Of a stretch of 64,000 bases of DNA, positions 8,796 through 17,995 are shown piece by piece. Positions within the stretch are counted from its first letter, which is position 1. The number at the start of each line of letters is the position of its first letter. The position numbers and the translations under genes are program-made. The stretch comes from Bacillus fungorum (lineage in GTDB: Bacteria > Bacillota > Bacilli > Bacillales > Bacillaceae_G), in the NCBI RefSeq assembly GCF_002746455.1, contig NZ_NWUW01000002.1, positions 186,001 to 250,000 of the forward strand. The letters are read 5' to 3'. The notes under the pieces were generated by a model that was not told the DNA's origin, searched no databases, and saw only the letters and a list, made by a program, of their open reading frames with translations.

Positions 8796-9473
8796 ATGCA
8801 AATGGTCTTAATTATTATTACTGTAGTAATGTATATATTGGCGACAAAGTTATATAAAAAATGTACGTTTCCATTTACGTTACCGGTGTTAACAGTTACA
8901 GCGAGTATGATTTGCTTATTTCTGATTTTTGGAATTTCTCATCATGAATATAGGGGAAATGGGGGAGATATTCTTTCCGGCTTATTAAGTCCTGCAATTG
9001 TAGCGTTAGCGATACCTTTATTTAAAGAGCGAAAAATACTTATGAAAAACTTTTTTTCGATTCTTATCGGCGTAGCAGTAGGTATAGTAGCTTTAACGAG
9101 TATGAATGTAGTGATTGGTGAGATGTTAAATATAGATAAAGAACTCATATTAACGACACTCCCGCAATTAGCGACAATGCCTATCGCCATTTCATTATCG
9201 GATCAAATTGGGGGCATTCCATCTATGACTTCTAGTTTTGTAGTTGTTGCAGGAATAACCGGTGCTATTATCGGACCAACAGTACTAAAGTTTTTCCGTA
9301 TAACTAGTACGATTGGAAAAGGAGTGGGGATGGGCTGCGCATCACATATTATCGGTGTGAGTCGTCTTGTGAAGGAAAGCGAGAAAGAAGCAACGATCGG
9401 TTCGGTAACGATGATTGTAACTGGAATACTCATTAGTGTATTTATACCGTATGGAACGAAATTTATATTTTAA
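8796..9473 (+). CDS. CidB/LrgB family membrane protein
   Basis: A 225-residue integral membrane protein with six to seven predicted helices. The LrgB-family signatures TLPQLATMPIAISLSDQIGG and GCASHIIGVSRLV are intact. It is the partner of the CidA/LrgA-like protein encoded just upstream, and the pair probably forms a membrane complex for holin-like or pyruvate/acetate-related transport. It is in the same operon as the MocR regulator by spacing. The next gene starts about 20 bp downstream. Confidence 0.88.
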   Translation: MQMVLIIITVVMYILATKLYKKCTFPFTLPVLTVTASMICLFLIFGISHHEYRGNGGDILSGLLSPAIVALAIPLFKERKILMKNFFSILIGVAVGIVALTSMNVVIGEMLNIDKELILTTLPQLATMPIAISLSDQIGGIPSMTSSFVVVAGITGAIIGPTVLKFFRITSTIGKGVGMGCASHIIGVSRLVKESEKEATIGSVTMIVTGILISVFIPYGTKFIF

Positions 9474-9494
9474 CATGTAATGGAGATGATGAAA

Positions 9495-9920
9495 ATGACA
9501 ACATGGTTTATAGTTACATTATTTATTTTTGGCGCTTTTAAAGTACTAGTTTCTAGTATGCCAACTTCTGTTGTAGAATCAATTATTAGTAGATTTGAAT
9601 TGCATCAAAAACTTGAGGAAGAGAATACCTCTATATCGATAGACGGAAAGAATATAGAGGGGGAAATGAAACTACAAGTTATTCATGAATTTAATGAGGC
9701 ATTATTTTTAGATAAACATTATTTCCCGCCGCATGGGGAAGGAACACCAATCGTTATTAATACAAAGAAAGGAAATAAAGAAATTAGGTTTTCTCTGTAT
9801 AGCCATGAGGAACATGTTGATGTAATAAAGCAATATAAGAAGAAAATCGTTGCCTATCGTTTACGTTCTAAAAGTCTTCAAAATCCTACATCATTAGCAG
9901 TAACTGAAGATTATGCTTAA
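9495..9920 (+). CDS. YfmQ-like protein
   Basis: A protein of about 141 residues with one N-terminal membrane helix (WFIVTLFIFGAFKVLVSS) and a soluble domain carrying HEFNEALFLDKHYFPPHG and LYSHEEHVDVIKQYKKK. This resembles the YfmQ family of Bacillus, whose function is unknown. Several ATGs are clustered; the one at 9495 lies about 9 nt after a GGAG, while those at 9480, 9486 and 9489 are less well placed. It probably belongs to the cidAB transcript. A short imperfect hairpin follows at about 9921-9945. Confidence 0.6.
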   Translation: MTTWFIVTLFIFGAFKVLVSSMPTSVVESIISRFELHQKLEEENTSISIDGKNIEGEMKLQVIHEFNEALFLDKHYFPPHGEGTPIVINTKKGNKEIRFSLYSHEEHVDVIKQYKKKIVAYRLRSKSLQNPTSLAVTEDYA

Positions 9921-9942
9921 GAAGAGGTCTATAATGGTCTCT

Positions 9943-10413
9943 TTATTTTTGTATGAAATGATATACTTTCCAAATAAAAGAAAAGAAAATTATATAGCCA
10001 AATAAAGAATATGTATGATTCCAATCCACACTATGAACAAATAAACCTAATCTTTCAGCAATCTGTTCAAAAATGCTAGCACAAATACCTATTGAAACAA
10101 TAAATAGAATTCTAGAAACTGTAGATAATTTTTTTGAAATTTGTATGAAAATCGTTGTTAAAATCGGTAGTATAAACAAAGTAAAGCCAATGTTAACTGA
10201 AAATATGGATGAGAATGGTCTAACCGGAAAGGAATATATTTGTTTCGCAACAAAGAAGGTATCTAAGCAAGTTCCGATAATAGAAGATAGTATGATTGTA
10301 ATGACTAATGCGAAAAGATTATTCTTCTTCTCGAAGGAGAACATTTTTCTTTGCAAGAATGGCGAGCTCAATTTTTTCGAGTGTTTTACAGTAGTCTTCT
10401 GTAATTTGTCCAT
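9943..10413 (-). CDS. Polytopic membrane protein, CBO0543-like
   Basis: A 156-residue protein. Its N-terminus is basic and it has four predicted helices (about residues 32-50, 70-90, 97-115 and 132-153). The C-terminal HSVDWNHTYSLFGYIIFF resembles the CBO0543 group of small Firmicute membrane proteins of unknown function; that match is from memory and tentative. RBS TAAGGAGGAA lies before the ATG at 10413. It begins 95 bp inside the 3' end of the upstream DUF2515 gene in another frame, an unusually long overlap that implies translational coupling. Confidence 0.65.
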   Translation of the reverse strand: MDKLQKTTVKHSKKLSSPFLQRKMFSFEKKNNLFALVITIILSSIIGTCLDTFFVAKQIYSFPVRPFSSIFSVNIGFTLFILPILTTIFIQISKKLSTVSRILFIVSIGICASIFEQIAERLGLFVHSVDWNHTYSLFGYIIFFSFIWKVYHFIQK

Positions 10414-11485
10414 GTATCTTTTCCTCCTTATCAGTTAAATAATGTATGATTTGCCAGTCGTTAAACCAATCTTCATATTCTGTTTCTTCATGTTTTATAT
10501 TTTTCCATGCATAAATAAGTGCGGGGCTATATATACGGTAGGCACCACTTTTTAACTGGCATTTTTTTATTTTTCGTTTATAAAACTCTCTTGAAAAGGA
10601 TTCATTTACGCTTGAAAATAAATGTGGCCAATAATCTTTTCGTGATCCAGTGTGTGGATGAGTGTCAGCCCATTGTAGTATACGAGCTAAAACATGATTA
10701 TCATGAAATAATAATGAATATAATCTTTTTCCGAGCAAAATTCGTTCGTGTAAGGAAGTGAAATGTTTCATTGTATCACCAATTAATATTGTTTTTTGTA
10801 TAGGATTTTCTTCACAGAAAGGGAAGAGGATATGATTAAATTGAAAGAAATCAAAAAGTTTGAATCCAATATTATTTAGAACATTTTTTTGGAAGTGTTT
10901 ATTTTGAATCACTCTTTTTTCTAAGTAGTTTTGTTCATTAATAATAGTCGCAATTGCTAATAGTTGTTTGTTTCCAGTTTTCAAAAAAAATCTCCACATC
11001 GTTTCCATAAAGGTTGACACATTGAGATGAGGGAGGAGATGAAAAAGATTTTTGGATTTTTTCACACTCTGTTCATATAATAAAAATTGTGGATACACAT
11101 CTTGAAAGATAAGCCAATTTCCCCGTTCTAAAAAAGAAAAGAAAGTAAATTGATCTTTCTCAGATAACAACTTCGTATATAAATCCCCCTTTAAATCTGT
11201 CATGTTCCAACCACTGTTACGCGATACCATATGTCCAAGTAATGCCCACTGTATTTCAGGATATCTTTTGTAAAATTGATAGTAAGCACGAGTTCTTGTA
11301 ACATTATTTTGATTTAATAATTCTGTTCTTTCTTTAATTGTATGTATTAATATTTCTTCTTCTTTCGAAAGGGGATAAAGGGAGCTATTTGCGTTGGTGC
11401 ATTTTTGTTTTAGCTCATTTTTTATTGAGAAGAGGGATAGAGGAATGTTTTTGTAAAGTTTATTATTTGGATTGTCGTGGTACAT
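10319..11485 (-). CDS. DUF2515 family protein (YppC-like)
   Basis: A 388-residue soluble protein. RTRAYYQFYKRYPEIQWALLG and MVSRNSGWNMTDLKG near residues 65-100, together with the HDNHVLARILQW segment, match the DUF2515/YppC family found in Bacillus. Function is unknown. RBS AGGAGGG precedes the ATG at 11485. The last 95 bp also encode the start of the next gene in another frame. Confidence 0.75.
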   Translation of the reverse strand: MYHDNPNNKLYKNIPLSLFSIKNELKQKCTNANSSLYPLSKEEEILIHTIKERTELLNQNNVTRTRAYYQFYKRYPEIQWALLGHMVSRNSGWNMTDLKGDLYTKLLSEKDQFTFFSFLERGNWLIFQDVYPQFLLYEQSVKKSKNLFHLLPHLNVSTFMETMWRFFLKTGNKQLLAIATIINEQNYLEKRVIQNKHFQKNVLNNIGFKLFDFFQFNHILFPFCEENPIQKTILIGDTMKHFTSLHERILLGKRLYSLLFHDNHVLARILQWADTHPHTGSRKDYWPHLFSSVNESFSREFYKRKIKKCQLKSGAYRIYSPALIYAWKNIKHEETEYEDWFNDWQIIHYLTDKEEKIHGQITEDYCKTLEKIELAILAKKNVLLREEE

Positions 11486-11580
11486 ATAAAACCCTCCTAT
11501 TTCAGTCTGTTATCATAAATGTATTAGTAACTACTTACATAAATGATATGTGAAGGAAATGAAAAGTTGCAAAGTACAGA

Positions 11581-11615
11581 AAAAGGAAAGAAGATACGGA
11601 CTCTTCTTTCCTTTT
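11581..11615 (-). terminator. Strong terminator hairpin after the GGDEF/EAL gene
   Basis: A perfect 14-bp inverted repeat, AAAAGGAAAGAAGA (11581-11594) with TCTTCTTTCCTTTT (11602-11615). The arms supply the T-rich tail in both directions, so it may also insulate the divergent promoter side. Confidence 0.8.
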
Positions 11616-11652
11616 TCTTGTATGTATTTGCGCTAAAGATTATAACGTAAAG

Positions 11653-14376
11653 CTATAGAGAATGAACACCTTTTTTGAGAAGAGTAGAAAATGAATCAGC
11701 ATGAATAGGCTTACTGTAATAGTAACCTTGAATAAATTTACATTTATTTTTTTGAAGGAAATTCACGTGTTCTTTCGTTTCTACACCTTCAGCAATGACA
11801 GACATTTCTAATGTATGTGCTAATGTGATAATTGTTTTAATAATTTCCATTCCATCTTCACACGTTTCAGACATTGTAATAAATTCTCTTGGGATCTTTA
11901 ACGTATCTATTGGATATAAAGGTAAATACGCTAGTGAAGAATAACCTGTACCAAAGTCGTCGATTGAAATGTGAACTCCTAAACTTTTTAGTGTGCGCAG
12001 TTTTATCAATGTTTCTCGCTCATCCATCATGGCAATTCGTTCTGTTAATTCTAGATCGAGAGAACTTGCTGGTAAGCCTGTAGTTGCTAATGTAGCAGAA
12101 ATAGTCTTTATAAAATCTTCTTGTTCAAATTCTTTAGCAGATAAATTTACACCTATTTTTAAATGAGAATACCCGAGTGCGTGCCAACGTTTCATTTGTT
12201 CACAAGCCTGTTCTAATGTCCATTTTCCGATTGGAATAATTTGTAGCGTTTCTTCTGCAATCGGAATAAACTCGTATGGAGAAATAACGCCTAATTCAGG
12301 ATGATTCCACCTAATTAGAGCTTCTGCACCGATAATTTTATTAGATTCACTATCAACTTGAGGTTGGTATAAAAGGAACAATTCTTCATTTTGTATTGCG
12401 TTTGGTAAATCTTTTTCTAATCGTAATCGTCTTTCAATTTTTTTAGCAATTACATCGTCATAAATAGAGACAGAGTTAAGCTCTTTTGCCTTTGCATCAT
12501 ACATTGCAACATTAGCGTTTTTCAAAAGTGTAGCGGTATCGATTCCAGAATGTGGATAAATAGCGATGCCGATACTCAGTGATAAAGTTAATTTATGCTC
12601 ATGTATGACAAACGGCTTGTTCATGCATTCAAATAATTGGTTACACAACTGGAATAAGGAATCTTGGTCAGTATAGTTTTCAATTAAGATTGTAAATTCA
12701 TCGCCACCGATTCTTGATACATGAGTATGTGTTGGAAGACATGATTGGAATCGCTTTGCTACTTCTTCTAATATGTAATCCCCTGACGAATGTCCAAGTG
12801 TATCATTAATTGATTTAAAACGATCTAAATCTAAATATAATAATGCAAACTCACTTTGCGTTAATTTAGCATCTTTTATAACTTTTTTTAATTTCTTATG
12901 GAAAAAGGCACGGTTCCCAATTTTTGTTACAGTATCATGGAATGCGAAATACTTTATTTCTTCTTGCTGTTTTTTTAATGCGGTAATATCTTTTACCATA
13001 ATATAGCTTCCTGAAATTTGTCTGTCTATCATAATAGGGACAATTGTAACGTATAAGAAATAAGTAAAGCTATCTTTATATTGAGAACGTAGTTGTAGGG
13101 ATGCCGATTCTTGTTGTTTCACTTTTTCTAATGCAGATGCTAGTTTATGTTTATCTTCTTCTAAAATAATCGAAAAACAAGTTTCACCGAGTAACTCATC
13201 CGTTGGTGCTCCAAGTAGTATACTCCCAGCTTTATTTACATTTAAGAATATTCCATTTAAATCAATCGTAAAAATAGGGTCAGGATGATATTCATATAGT
13301 GATTTAAATTTTTGTTGTTTCTGAGATAGAGCCTCTGATTTATGAACTAAATCAGAAGTTCGTAAAGTCACTTTTTCTTCTAGTTGAGCATTAAATGCCT
13401 GTAAACGTTTTGTTAGGGAATTGTTTTGCATACGTACAATAGAATGACGAATGAGTACGAAAATAAAAGTAATACAATTTCCCGTAATGAGAGTTGAAGA
13501 TGATGTTTGTTCTTTTAATGTAAACCCGATTAGTATTGCAACGGCAAGATAGGGAAATACAACTAAAGCTTTTTTTCCTATTATAGGGTTAACAATGAAA
13601 TAATTTTTATGGCTATTATGATCTTTTGAAATAGATCCAGCTATTGCAATAAGTAATATAGGTATTCTATATAAAAGACGTAATAATGTTATCGTTTCAG
13701 TTGATAAATGGTTATTTAGGTAAACATAAATATAGTTAAAAGTTGCAGAACTTATTAATACAAAAATAAAGATGTAAATTTTCCGTTTGGAATTAAAAAT
13801 TGTTGGACGGAAAAAGAGACTAATACCTAGTAGAAGAAATAATAAATCTGCAATTGGATATAGAAATGAAAGGAAAACATCTCCTAGTGAAAGAGAGAAT
13901 ATATTTAAATTTGGTTGATTAAATAAATACCACTCCAATGTGAATATGGAAGTAAGTACTATGCATATATCACAAATAAAGAACGCTTTTTCCCATTTAT
14001 TGCATTCTTTTAAGATTTTATAGCAGAAAGCGATAAGACAAAAGAGTAGAAAAAACATGTAAAATACATCAGAAATTGTAAAACGATGTATTGGAATTTC
14101 GAAGAATCTATCTTGATATGTATATACTATTTTTCCTAATAAAAAACTACCAATTGCAATTGTGATACATATCCAAAACGGGTTTGAACTGACTTTTTTA
14201 GAATATATAGAGTAAATTAGTGATACAAATGTAATAGCTTCAACAATAAGTGAAGCGAAGCGTACATCTGAATTTGAAAAATGAGTAGGGAACAGATAAA
14301 AAAACATAAAATAGATTGAATAACATATTAATGTTCCAATTAATATATATAGTTGTAAATTTTTATTTAATTTCAA
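11653..14376 (-). CDS. Membrane-bound PAS-GGDEF-EAL cyclic-di-GMP signalling protein
   Basis: A protein of about 907 residues. The first 330 residues hold about nine membrane helices, followed by a short coiled-coil linker, a PAS domain (FKSLYEYHPDPIFTIDLNGI), a GGDEF domain with intact signature (VSRIGGDEFTILIE) and an EAL domain with GAEALIRW, LDLELTERIAMM and DDFGTGYSSLAYLP. Both output motifs look intact, so it could synthesise and degrade c-di-GMP. In most such hybrids the EAL phosphodiesterase dominates. I prefer the TTG start at 14376, which has AGAAGGTGAT spaced 6 nt upstream, over the ATG at 14424. It probably couples an unknown membrane-sensed signal to motility or biofilm. Confidence 0.92.
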   Translation of the reverse strand: MKLNKNLQLYILIGTLICYSIYFMFFYLFPTHFSNSDVRFASLIVEAITFVSLIYSIYSKKVSSNPFWICITIAIGSFLLGKIVYTYQDRFFEIPIHRFTISDVFYMFFLLFCLIAFCYKILKECNKWEKAFFICDICIVLTSIFTLEWYLFNQPNLNIFSLSLGDVFLSFLYPIADLLFLLLGISLFFRPTIFNSKRKIYIFIFVLISSATFNYIYVYLNNHLSTETITLLRLLYRIPILLIAIAGSISKDHNSHKNYFIVNPIIGKKALVVFPYLAVAILIGFTLKEQTSSSTLITGNCITFIFVLIRHSIVRMQNNSLTKRLQAFNAQLEEKVTLRTSDLVHKSEALSQKQQKFKSLYEYHPDPIFTIDLNGIFLNVNKAGSILLGAPTDELLGETCFSIILEEDKHKLASALEKVKQQESASLQLRSQYKDSFTYFLYVTIVPIMIDRQISGSYIMVKDITALKKQQEEIKYFAFHDTVTKIGNRAFFHKKLKKVIKDAKLTQSEFALLYLDLDRFKSINDTLGHSSGDYILEEVAKRFQSCLPTHTHVSRIGGDEFTILIENYTDQDSLFQLCNQLFECMNKPFVIHEHKLTLSLSIGIAIYPHSGIDTATLLKNANVAMYDAKAKELNSVSIYDDVIAKKIERRLRLEKDLPNAIQNEELFLLYQPQVDSESNKIIGAEALIRWNHPELGVISPYEFIPIAEETLQIIPIGKWTLEQACEQMKRWHALGYSHLKIGVNLSAKEFEQEDFIKTISATLATTGLPASSLDLELTERIAMMDERETLIKLRTLKSLGVHISIDDFGTGYSSLAYLPLYPIDTLKIPREFITMSETCEDGMEIIKTIITLAHTLEMSVIAEGVETKEHVNFLQKNKCKFIQGYYYSKPIHADSFSTLLKKGVHSL

Positions 14377-14452
14377 TAAAATCACCTTCTTTAATTTTGC
14401 ACTATATTCGTAATATCTATACATAATAATATTATTTAAGAATTGTATCAGA

Positions 14453-14483
14453 TTTCCTTATAAAAATCATGTTTATAAGGAAA
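14453..14483. repeat. 10-bp-arm inverted repeat in the EAL/VOC intergenic region
   Basis: TTTCCTTATA (14453-14462) and TATAAGGAAA (14474-14483) form a perfect inverted repeat in the 421-bp gap between the divergent GGDEF/EAL and VOC genes. It may be an operator or small terminator. I see no gene in the rest of this gap. Confidence 0.5.
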
Positions 14484-14797
14484 GTGTTGAAAAGTATAAT
14501 TATTCTTAAGGTTTAAAAATATCACGTTTAATAGTATATACTGCATCAAAATTTAAAATAGAAATTGTATATTTAGTCATCATTTGAATTCTAAAGGTTT
14601 CTTATTAGTTCGCAAGTAAATATGCATAATTGCATAAGTGAAACTGATTCCATTTTATGTAAAAATATTTTGTTATAAAGTATGAAGTAAACTTTTGTAT
14701 GTATTTATTCTTATCCTAATGAGGAATTTCAAAAAGAGGTTACGTATATACAATAATACGTAAGCATGTATGAAATTTTTAGTATGACAGGAAAAGC

Positions 14798-15187
14798 ATG
14801 AAGAATTGGGTGAAGTTTCGAATAGCACGTCCAACTAATCAGTTCGAAAAGGTTATAGCATTCTATGAAAAGGGTGTAGGTTTAAAACGTATAGGTGAAT
14901 TCTACGATCATGAAGGCTGTGAGGGGATTATGTTTGGACTCCCAGATGAAGAGTATCATTTAGAATTTACAAGACATCTTGACGGGATTCCTTGTCCAGC
15001 TCCAACAAAAGATAATTTACTTGTATTTTATATGAGTGAAGATAGTGAAATGAAAAAAGTGAGTAAAAGGCTGCATGCATTGGGATATGATGAAGTCGAA
15101 CCGGAAAACCCATATTGGAAAGATAAGGGGATAACGATAGAGGATCCAGATGGCTGGAGAATTGTGTTGATGAAACTAGAGGAATAA
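14798..15187 (+). CDS. VOC family protein (glyoxalase/bleomycin resistance fold)
   Basis: A 129-residue protein with the vicinal-oxygen-chelate fold: an N-terminal FRIARPTNQFEKVIAFYEKG segment, a central YHLEFTRH with a likely metal-binding Glu, and a C-terminal ITIEDPDGWRIVLMK with the second metal-ligand region. It resembles YycE-type proteins of Bacillus. The substrate is unknown. GACAGGAAAAG precedes the ATG. It stands alone. Confidence 0.85.
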   Translation: MKNWVKFRIARPTNQFEKVIAFYEKGVGLKRIGEFYDHEGCEGIMFGLPDEEYHLEFTRHLDGIPCPAPTKDNLLVFYMSEDSEMKKVSKRLHALGYDEVEPENPYWKDKGITIEDPDGWRIVLMKLEE

Positions 15188-15396
15188 TGTGTAATGAAGC
15201 TTGAAGTTCAAGTAGAGGGAAATACGTAAAAGAGCTTTCTTTTGAGGGGATAAACTCATGGAAGGCTTTTTTGTTTATAATCTGAAAAATAAAATTTGAA
15301 ATCATATTCTGAAAAGTTATAAAATAAGAACGTATATTCCTGTTGGTTTGAGAGGGTTGTCTGTAAAGATGAATAGAAAACTAGGGGGCTTTTTTT

Positions 15397-16212
15397 ATGA
15401 TATGCAGGATTAAGGATGCAGAAATATATTATGAAATTATTGGCGAAGGAAAACCAGTCATTATCATACATGGCTGTGCTCCTGATCATAGGCTAATGCA
15501 GAGGTGCATGGAATCAGTATTCCAAAAATATAAAGGTTACCAAAGAATATATATTGATTTACCTGGCATGGGGAAATCGAATGCTCCAAATTGGATAAAT
15601 AGTTCAGATCATATATTAGAACTGTTAATTGCATGTATTGAAGAAATCATTCCAACGAAAAACTTTTTATTAGTAGGAGAATCTTATGGTGGATATTTAG
15701 CTAGAGGTATACTCACAAAGCTGTTTGAAAGAGTTAACGGATTACTATTAGTATGCCCTGTTGTTGTAGCGGAGCAAGAAAAAAGGATTATCCCGGATAA
15801 ACAGGTACTTGTACAAGATAAGGAGTTTTTAAATACACTAACTTCTACTGATAGAGAAGAGTTTTGTGAGTTAGCAGTGGTCGCAAATGAATATACATAT
15901 ACGAGATTTAAAAAGGAGATTAAGCCAGGACTAGATATTGCTAATTATGAATTTATTGATAGATTGCAAAAAAATTACTCTCTTACTATGGATTTTCATC
16001 ATAAGAAATATGAGAAATCAGTTCTTTTGTTAGCTGGAAGACAAGATGTATCGGTAGGTTATCAAGATATTATAGGAATTATTGATGATTATCCAAGAGC
16101 GACATTAGCGGTATTAGACATGGCAGGGTATAATTTGCAAATTGAACAGCCCGAATTATTCGAGAGTTTAGTAGGAGAATGGATTAGACGAACAGATCAG
16201 CAAAGTTTATAA
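15397..16212 (+). CDS. Alpha/beta hydrolase with the catalytic His replaced by Tyr
   Basis: A 271-residue alpha/beta hydrolase-fold protein. It has the oxyanion-loop VIIIHGCAPD, the nucleophile elbow LLVGESYGGYLARG (Ser96) and an acid candidate in LLAGRQDVSVG. The segment that normally ends the triad as AGHNL reads DMAGYNLQIEQPELF here, so the expected histidine is Tyr245 (codon TAT at 16129-16131). A single C-to-T change from CAT would explain this. The protein may be inactive as an esterase or may have another role. RBS is weak (CTAGGGGGC). The reading frame is otherwise intact. Confidence 0.85.
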   Translation: MICRIKDAEIYYEIIGEGKPVIIIHGCAPDHRLMQRCMESVFQKYKGYQRIYIDLPGMGKSNAPNWINSSDHILELLIACIEEIIPTKNFLLVGESYGGYLARGILTKLFERVNGLLLVCPVVVAEQEKRIIPDKQVLVQDKEFLNTLTSTDREEFCELAVVANEYTYTRFKKEIKPGLDIANYEFIDRLQKNYSLTMDFHHKKYEKSVLLLAGRQDVSVGYQDIIGIIDDYPRATLAVLDMAGYNLQIEQPELFESLVGEWIRRTDQQSL

Positions 16213-16242
16213 AAGACGAATGAATATTTTCAAGGAGGAAGT

Positions 16243-16422
16243 ATGAATACATATATCTATATGGTTAGGCATGGTGAATCACCAAAATTAGAAGGAGATG
16301 AAAGAACACGTGGATTAACTGAAAAGGGAAAAATGGATACTCATAGAGTGACTGACATATTAAAGATGGAGTTTAAAGAAGAACAATTAATGAATGTAGA
16401 GAGATTATGGAAAGCGGAATAA
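16243..16422 (+). pseudogene. Internally deleted histidine phosphatase family gene
   Basis: An excellent RBS (CAAGGAGGAAG) leads into a 59-residue frame that begins with a clear phosphoglycerate-mutase-like N-terminus (YMVRHGESPKLEGDERT, LTEKGKMDTHRVTDILK). It then jumps directly to MEFKEEQLMNVERLW, which looks like the C-terminal end of the same family. The usual protein is about 190 residues, so most of the middle, including the second catalytic histidine, is gone while the frame is preserved. It is probably non-functional. Confidence 0.7.
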
Positions 16423-16743
16423 AATTGGTTGCATGGGTTTTATTGTAAAAGATACTTTTATAGCAAAATTTTCTTATTTGAATAGAAAGCATTTTTATCA
16501 ACTATTTTTAGAATGTTAAATCAATAAATAATTATTCAGTATTTGAATAAATTATGGAGAAATTGGTTTAGGGAAACAATTTTAAATGTGTCAAAACTCC
16601 AAACGTTGGATTTATATTCAATAGGAGAAAAAGATGTAGAATTTTGTCTTACTGTTCCCCGTTTACTTTTCGTTTCATTACATATAGGCTTTGTGGTGTA
16701 AGGGGGGATATCACCTTTACGCAAAATTTATAAGGAGGGCATT
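16423..16743. other. 321-bp gap without recognisable gene
   Basis: AT-rich sequence between the phosphatase relic and the next secreted protein gene. I see no coding frame with a ribosome binding site. The last 20 bp carry the RBS AAGGAGGG of the next gene. Confidence 0.5.
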
Positions 16744-16746
16744 GTG

Positions 16747-17064
16747 ATGAAAAAGATTAAAAAGTTTGCGGGAGTAGCTTTAGCGGGTACGATTGGATTA
16801 AGTGGACTACTGTTTTTAGAACCAAGTGTAAGCGCTGCGGAAACACAGCAAGTGAAAGAGGACAATTTCAATACAATTGATGTAACGATGAATCAAAGTG
16901 AATTTTATTTATTGAGTGGCAGAAGTATTGATGTTCTTTCTGGGGATAAAGAAGCAATTCAACTAAACAAATACACAATTAGTTTTAGTAAACCTGGGAA
17001 ATACGTTATTAGGGTAAATGGTTGTATTTATAACGATGTATATACTTTTACTGTGAATGAGTAG
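16747..17064 (+). CDS. Small secreted protein of unknown function
   Basis: A protein of about 105 residues with a typical signal peptide (MKKIKKFAGVALAG, cleavage near VSAAE) and a mature part of about 75 residues containing FSKPGKYVIRVNGCIYNDVY, which suggests a small beta-sandwich. I chose the ATG at 16747, 8 nt after AAGGAGGG; the adjacent GTG at 16744 is also possible. I do not recognise the family. It is followed by a strong terminator at 17099. Confidence 0.75.
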   Translation: MKKIKKFAGVALAGTIGLSGLLFLEPSVSAAETQQVKEDNFNTIDVTMNQSEFYLLSGRSIDVLSGDKEAIQLNKYTISFSKPGKYVIRVNGCIYNDVYTFTVNE

Positions 17065-17098
17065 TATATATTCTTAAATTGCGAGATAAAAAAAGAAA

Positions 17099-17132
17099 CA
17101 CCCTATTTGCGGTGAGAACCGTAAATAGGGTG
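17099..17132. terminator. Bidirectional terminator between convergent genes
   Basis: CACCCTATTTGCGG (17099-17112) pairs with CCGTAAATAGGGTG (17119-17132), with one mismatch. An A run before it gives a U-tract for the minus-strand YczE gene, and the hairpin also closes the plus-strand secreted protein gene. Confidence 0.8.
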
Positions 17133-17155
17133 AATTATTTGTATTAAGTTATGTT

Positions 17156-17800
17156 TTATAAATTTTCATTAAGTTGCTCTTTGTTTTTGTTTTGTAAAGT
17201 ATGTAGGACTGTTTGAAACACCTTAAATGATTGCTGAAAGATTGGACTTTGAATAAAAGTGTATAGAAAAGTTACGATAAAAACAGGACCACCGAGCATA
17301 AATCCAATAACTAATACAATGCATTCTACAATGATTCGCGCACGGCTAATAGATAGTCCTGTTTTGTCGGAAATAGTAAGCATGAATCCATCACGAGGTC
17401 CAGCACCAATTCCAGCCGCAACATACATACCTCCTCCGATACCTGTAATGGCAATACCAGAAAATAAAATGAGTAAGTTAACCCATAAATAATCACTAGC
17501 GTTTGGAAGGATATTTGATTGCAAGAAAAAGTCCATAATGGGACCGATAAGTAGTGCATTTAAAAATGTACCCACATTTATATATTTTCGATCTACTAGT
17601 AAAGAAATGAGAACGAGACATAATCCGCATATGACACTCCACGTACCAATGGTCCATCCAAACCTTTGGTAGAGAGCCATATTTAAAACTTCCCAAGGAT
17701 GTAAACCGAGAAATTTAACTTTAACTGCAAGAGCATTTCCAAGGCTGAAAAAAATTAATCCTAAGAAGAAAAGAAAATAGCGAAAGAGAGTTAGCCTCAT
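17156..17800 (-). CDS. YczE/YyaS/YitT family membrane protein
   Basis: A membrane protein of about 214 residues with five or six helices. The motif GIGGGMYVAAGIGAGPRDGF is typical of YczE, a membrane protein of the YitT superfamily that in B. subtilis influences surfactin production. I chose the ATG at 17800 because GGGAGGT lies 8 nt upstream; an earlier in-frame ATG at 17860 has no RBS. The biochemical role is unknown. Confidence 0.85.
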   Translation of the reverse strand: MRLTLFRYFLFFLGLIFFSLGNALAVKVKFLGLHPWEVLNMALYQRFGWTIGTWSVICGLCLVLISLLVDRKYINVGTFLNALLIGPIMDFFLQSNILPNASDYLWVNLLILFSGIAITGIGGGMYVAAGIGAGPRDGFMLTISDKTGLSISRARIIVECIVLVIGFMLGGPVFIVTFLYTFIQSPIFQQSFKVFQTVLHTLQNKNKEQLNENL

Positions 17801-17995
17801 CTTTAATACCTCCCATATTTTATAATTATGTATATTACATGTAAGAGTCTTAATGTACAAATATTACGACTTTTTAGCTGTTATTTAAAACTGCTAAAAT
17901 ATAAATGATATAGTTACATTCGCAGTCAAAAAAGTTAAAATATTTCGTCTCAAGGATTATAATAGAGAAAGAAATATAAAAGAGAGTGAACGAGT

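Noticed and set aside
14425-14797. c-di-GMP riboswitch near the GGDEF/EAL gene
   Set aside because: I looked for GEMM-type conserved segments between the divergent genes and saw only AT-rich sequence and a simple inverted repeat.
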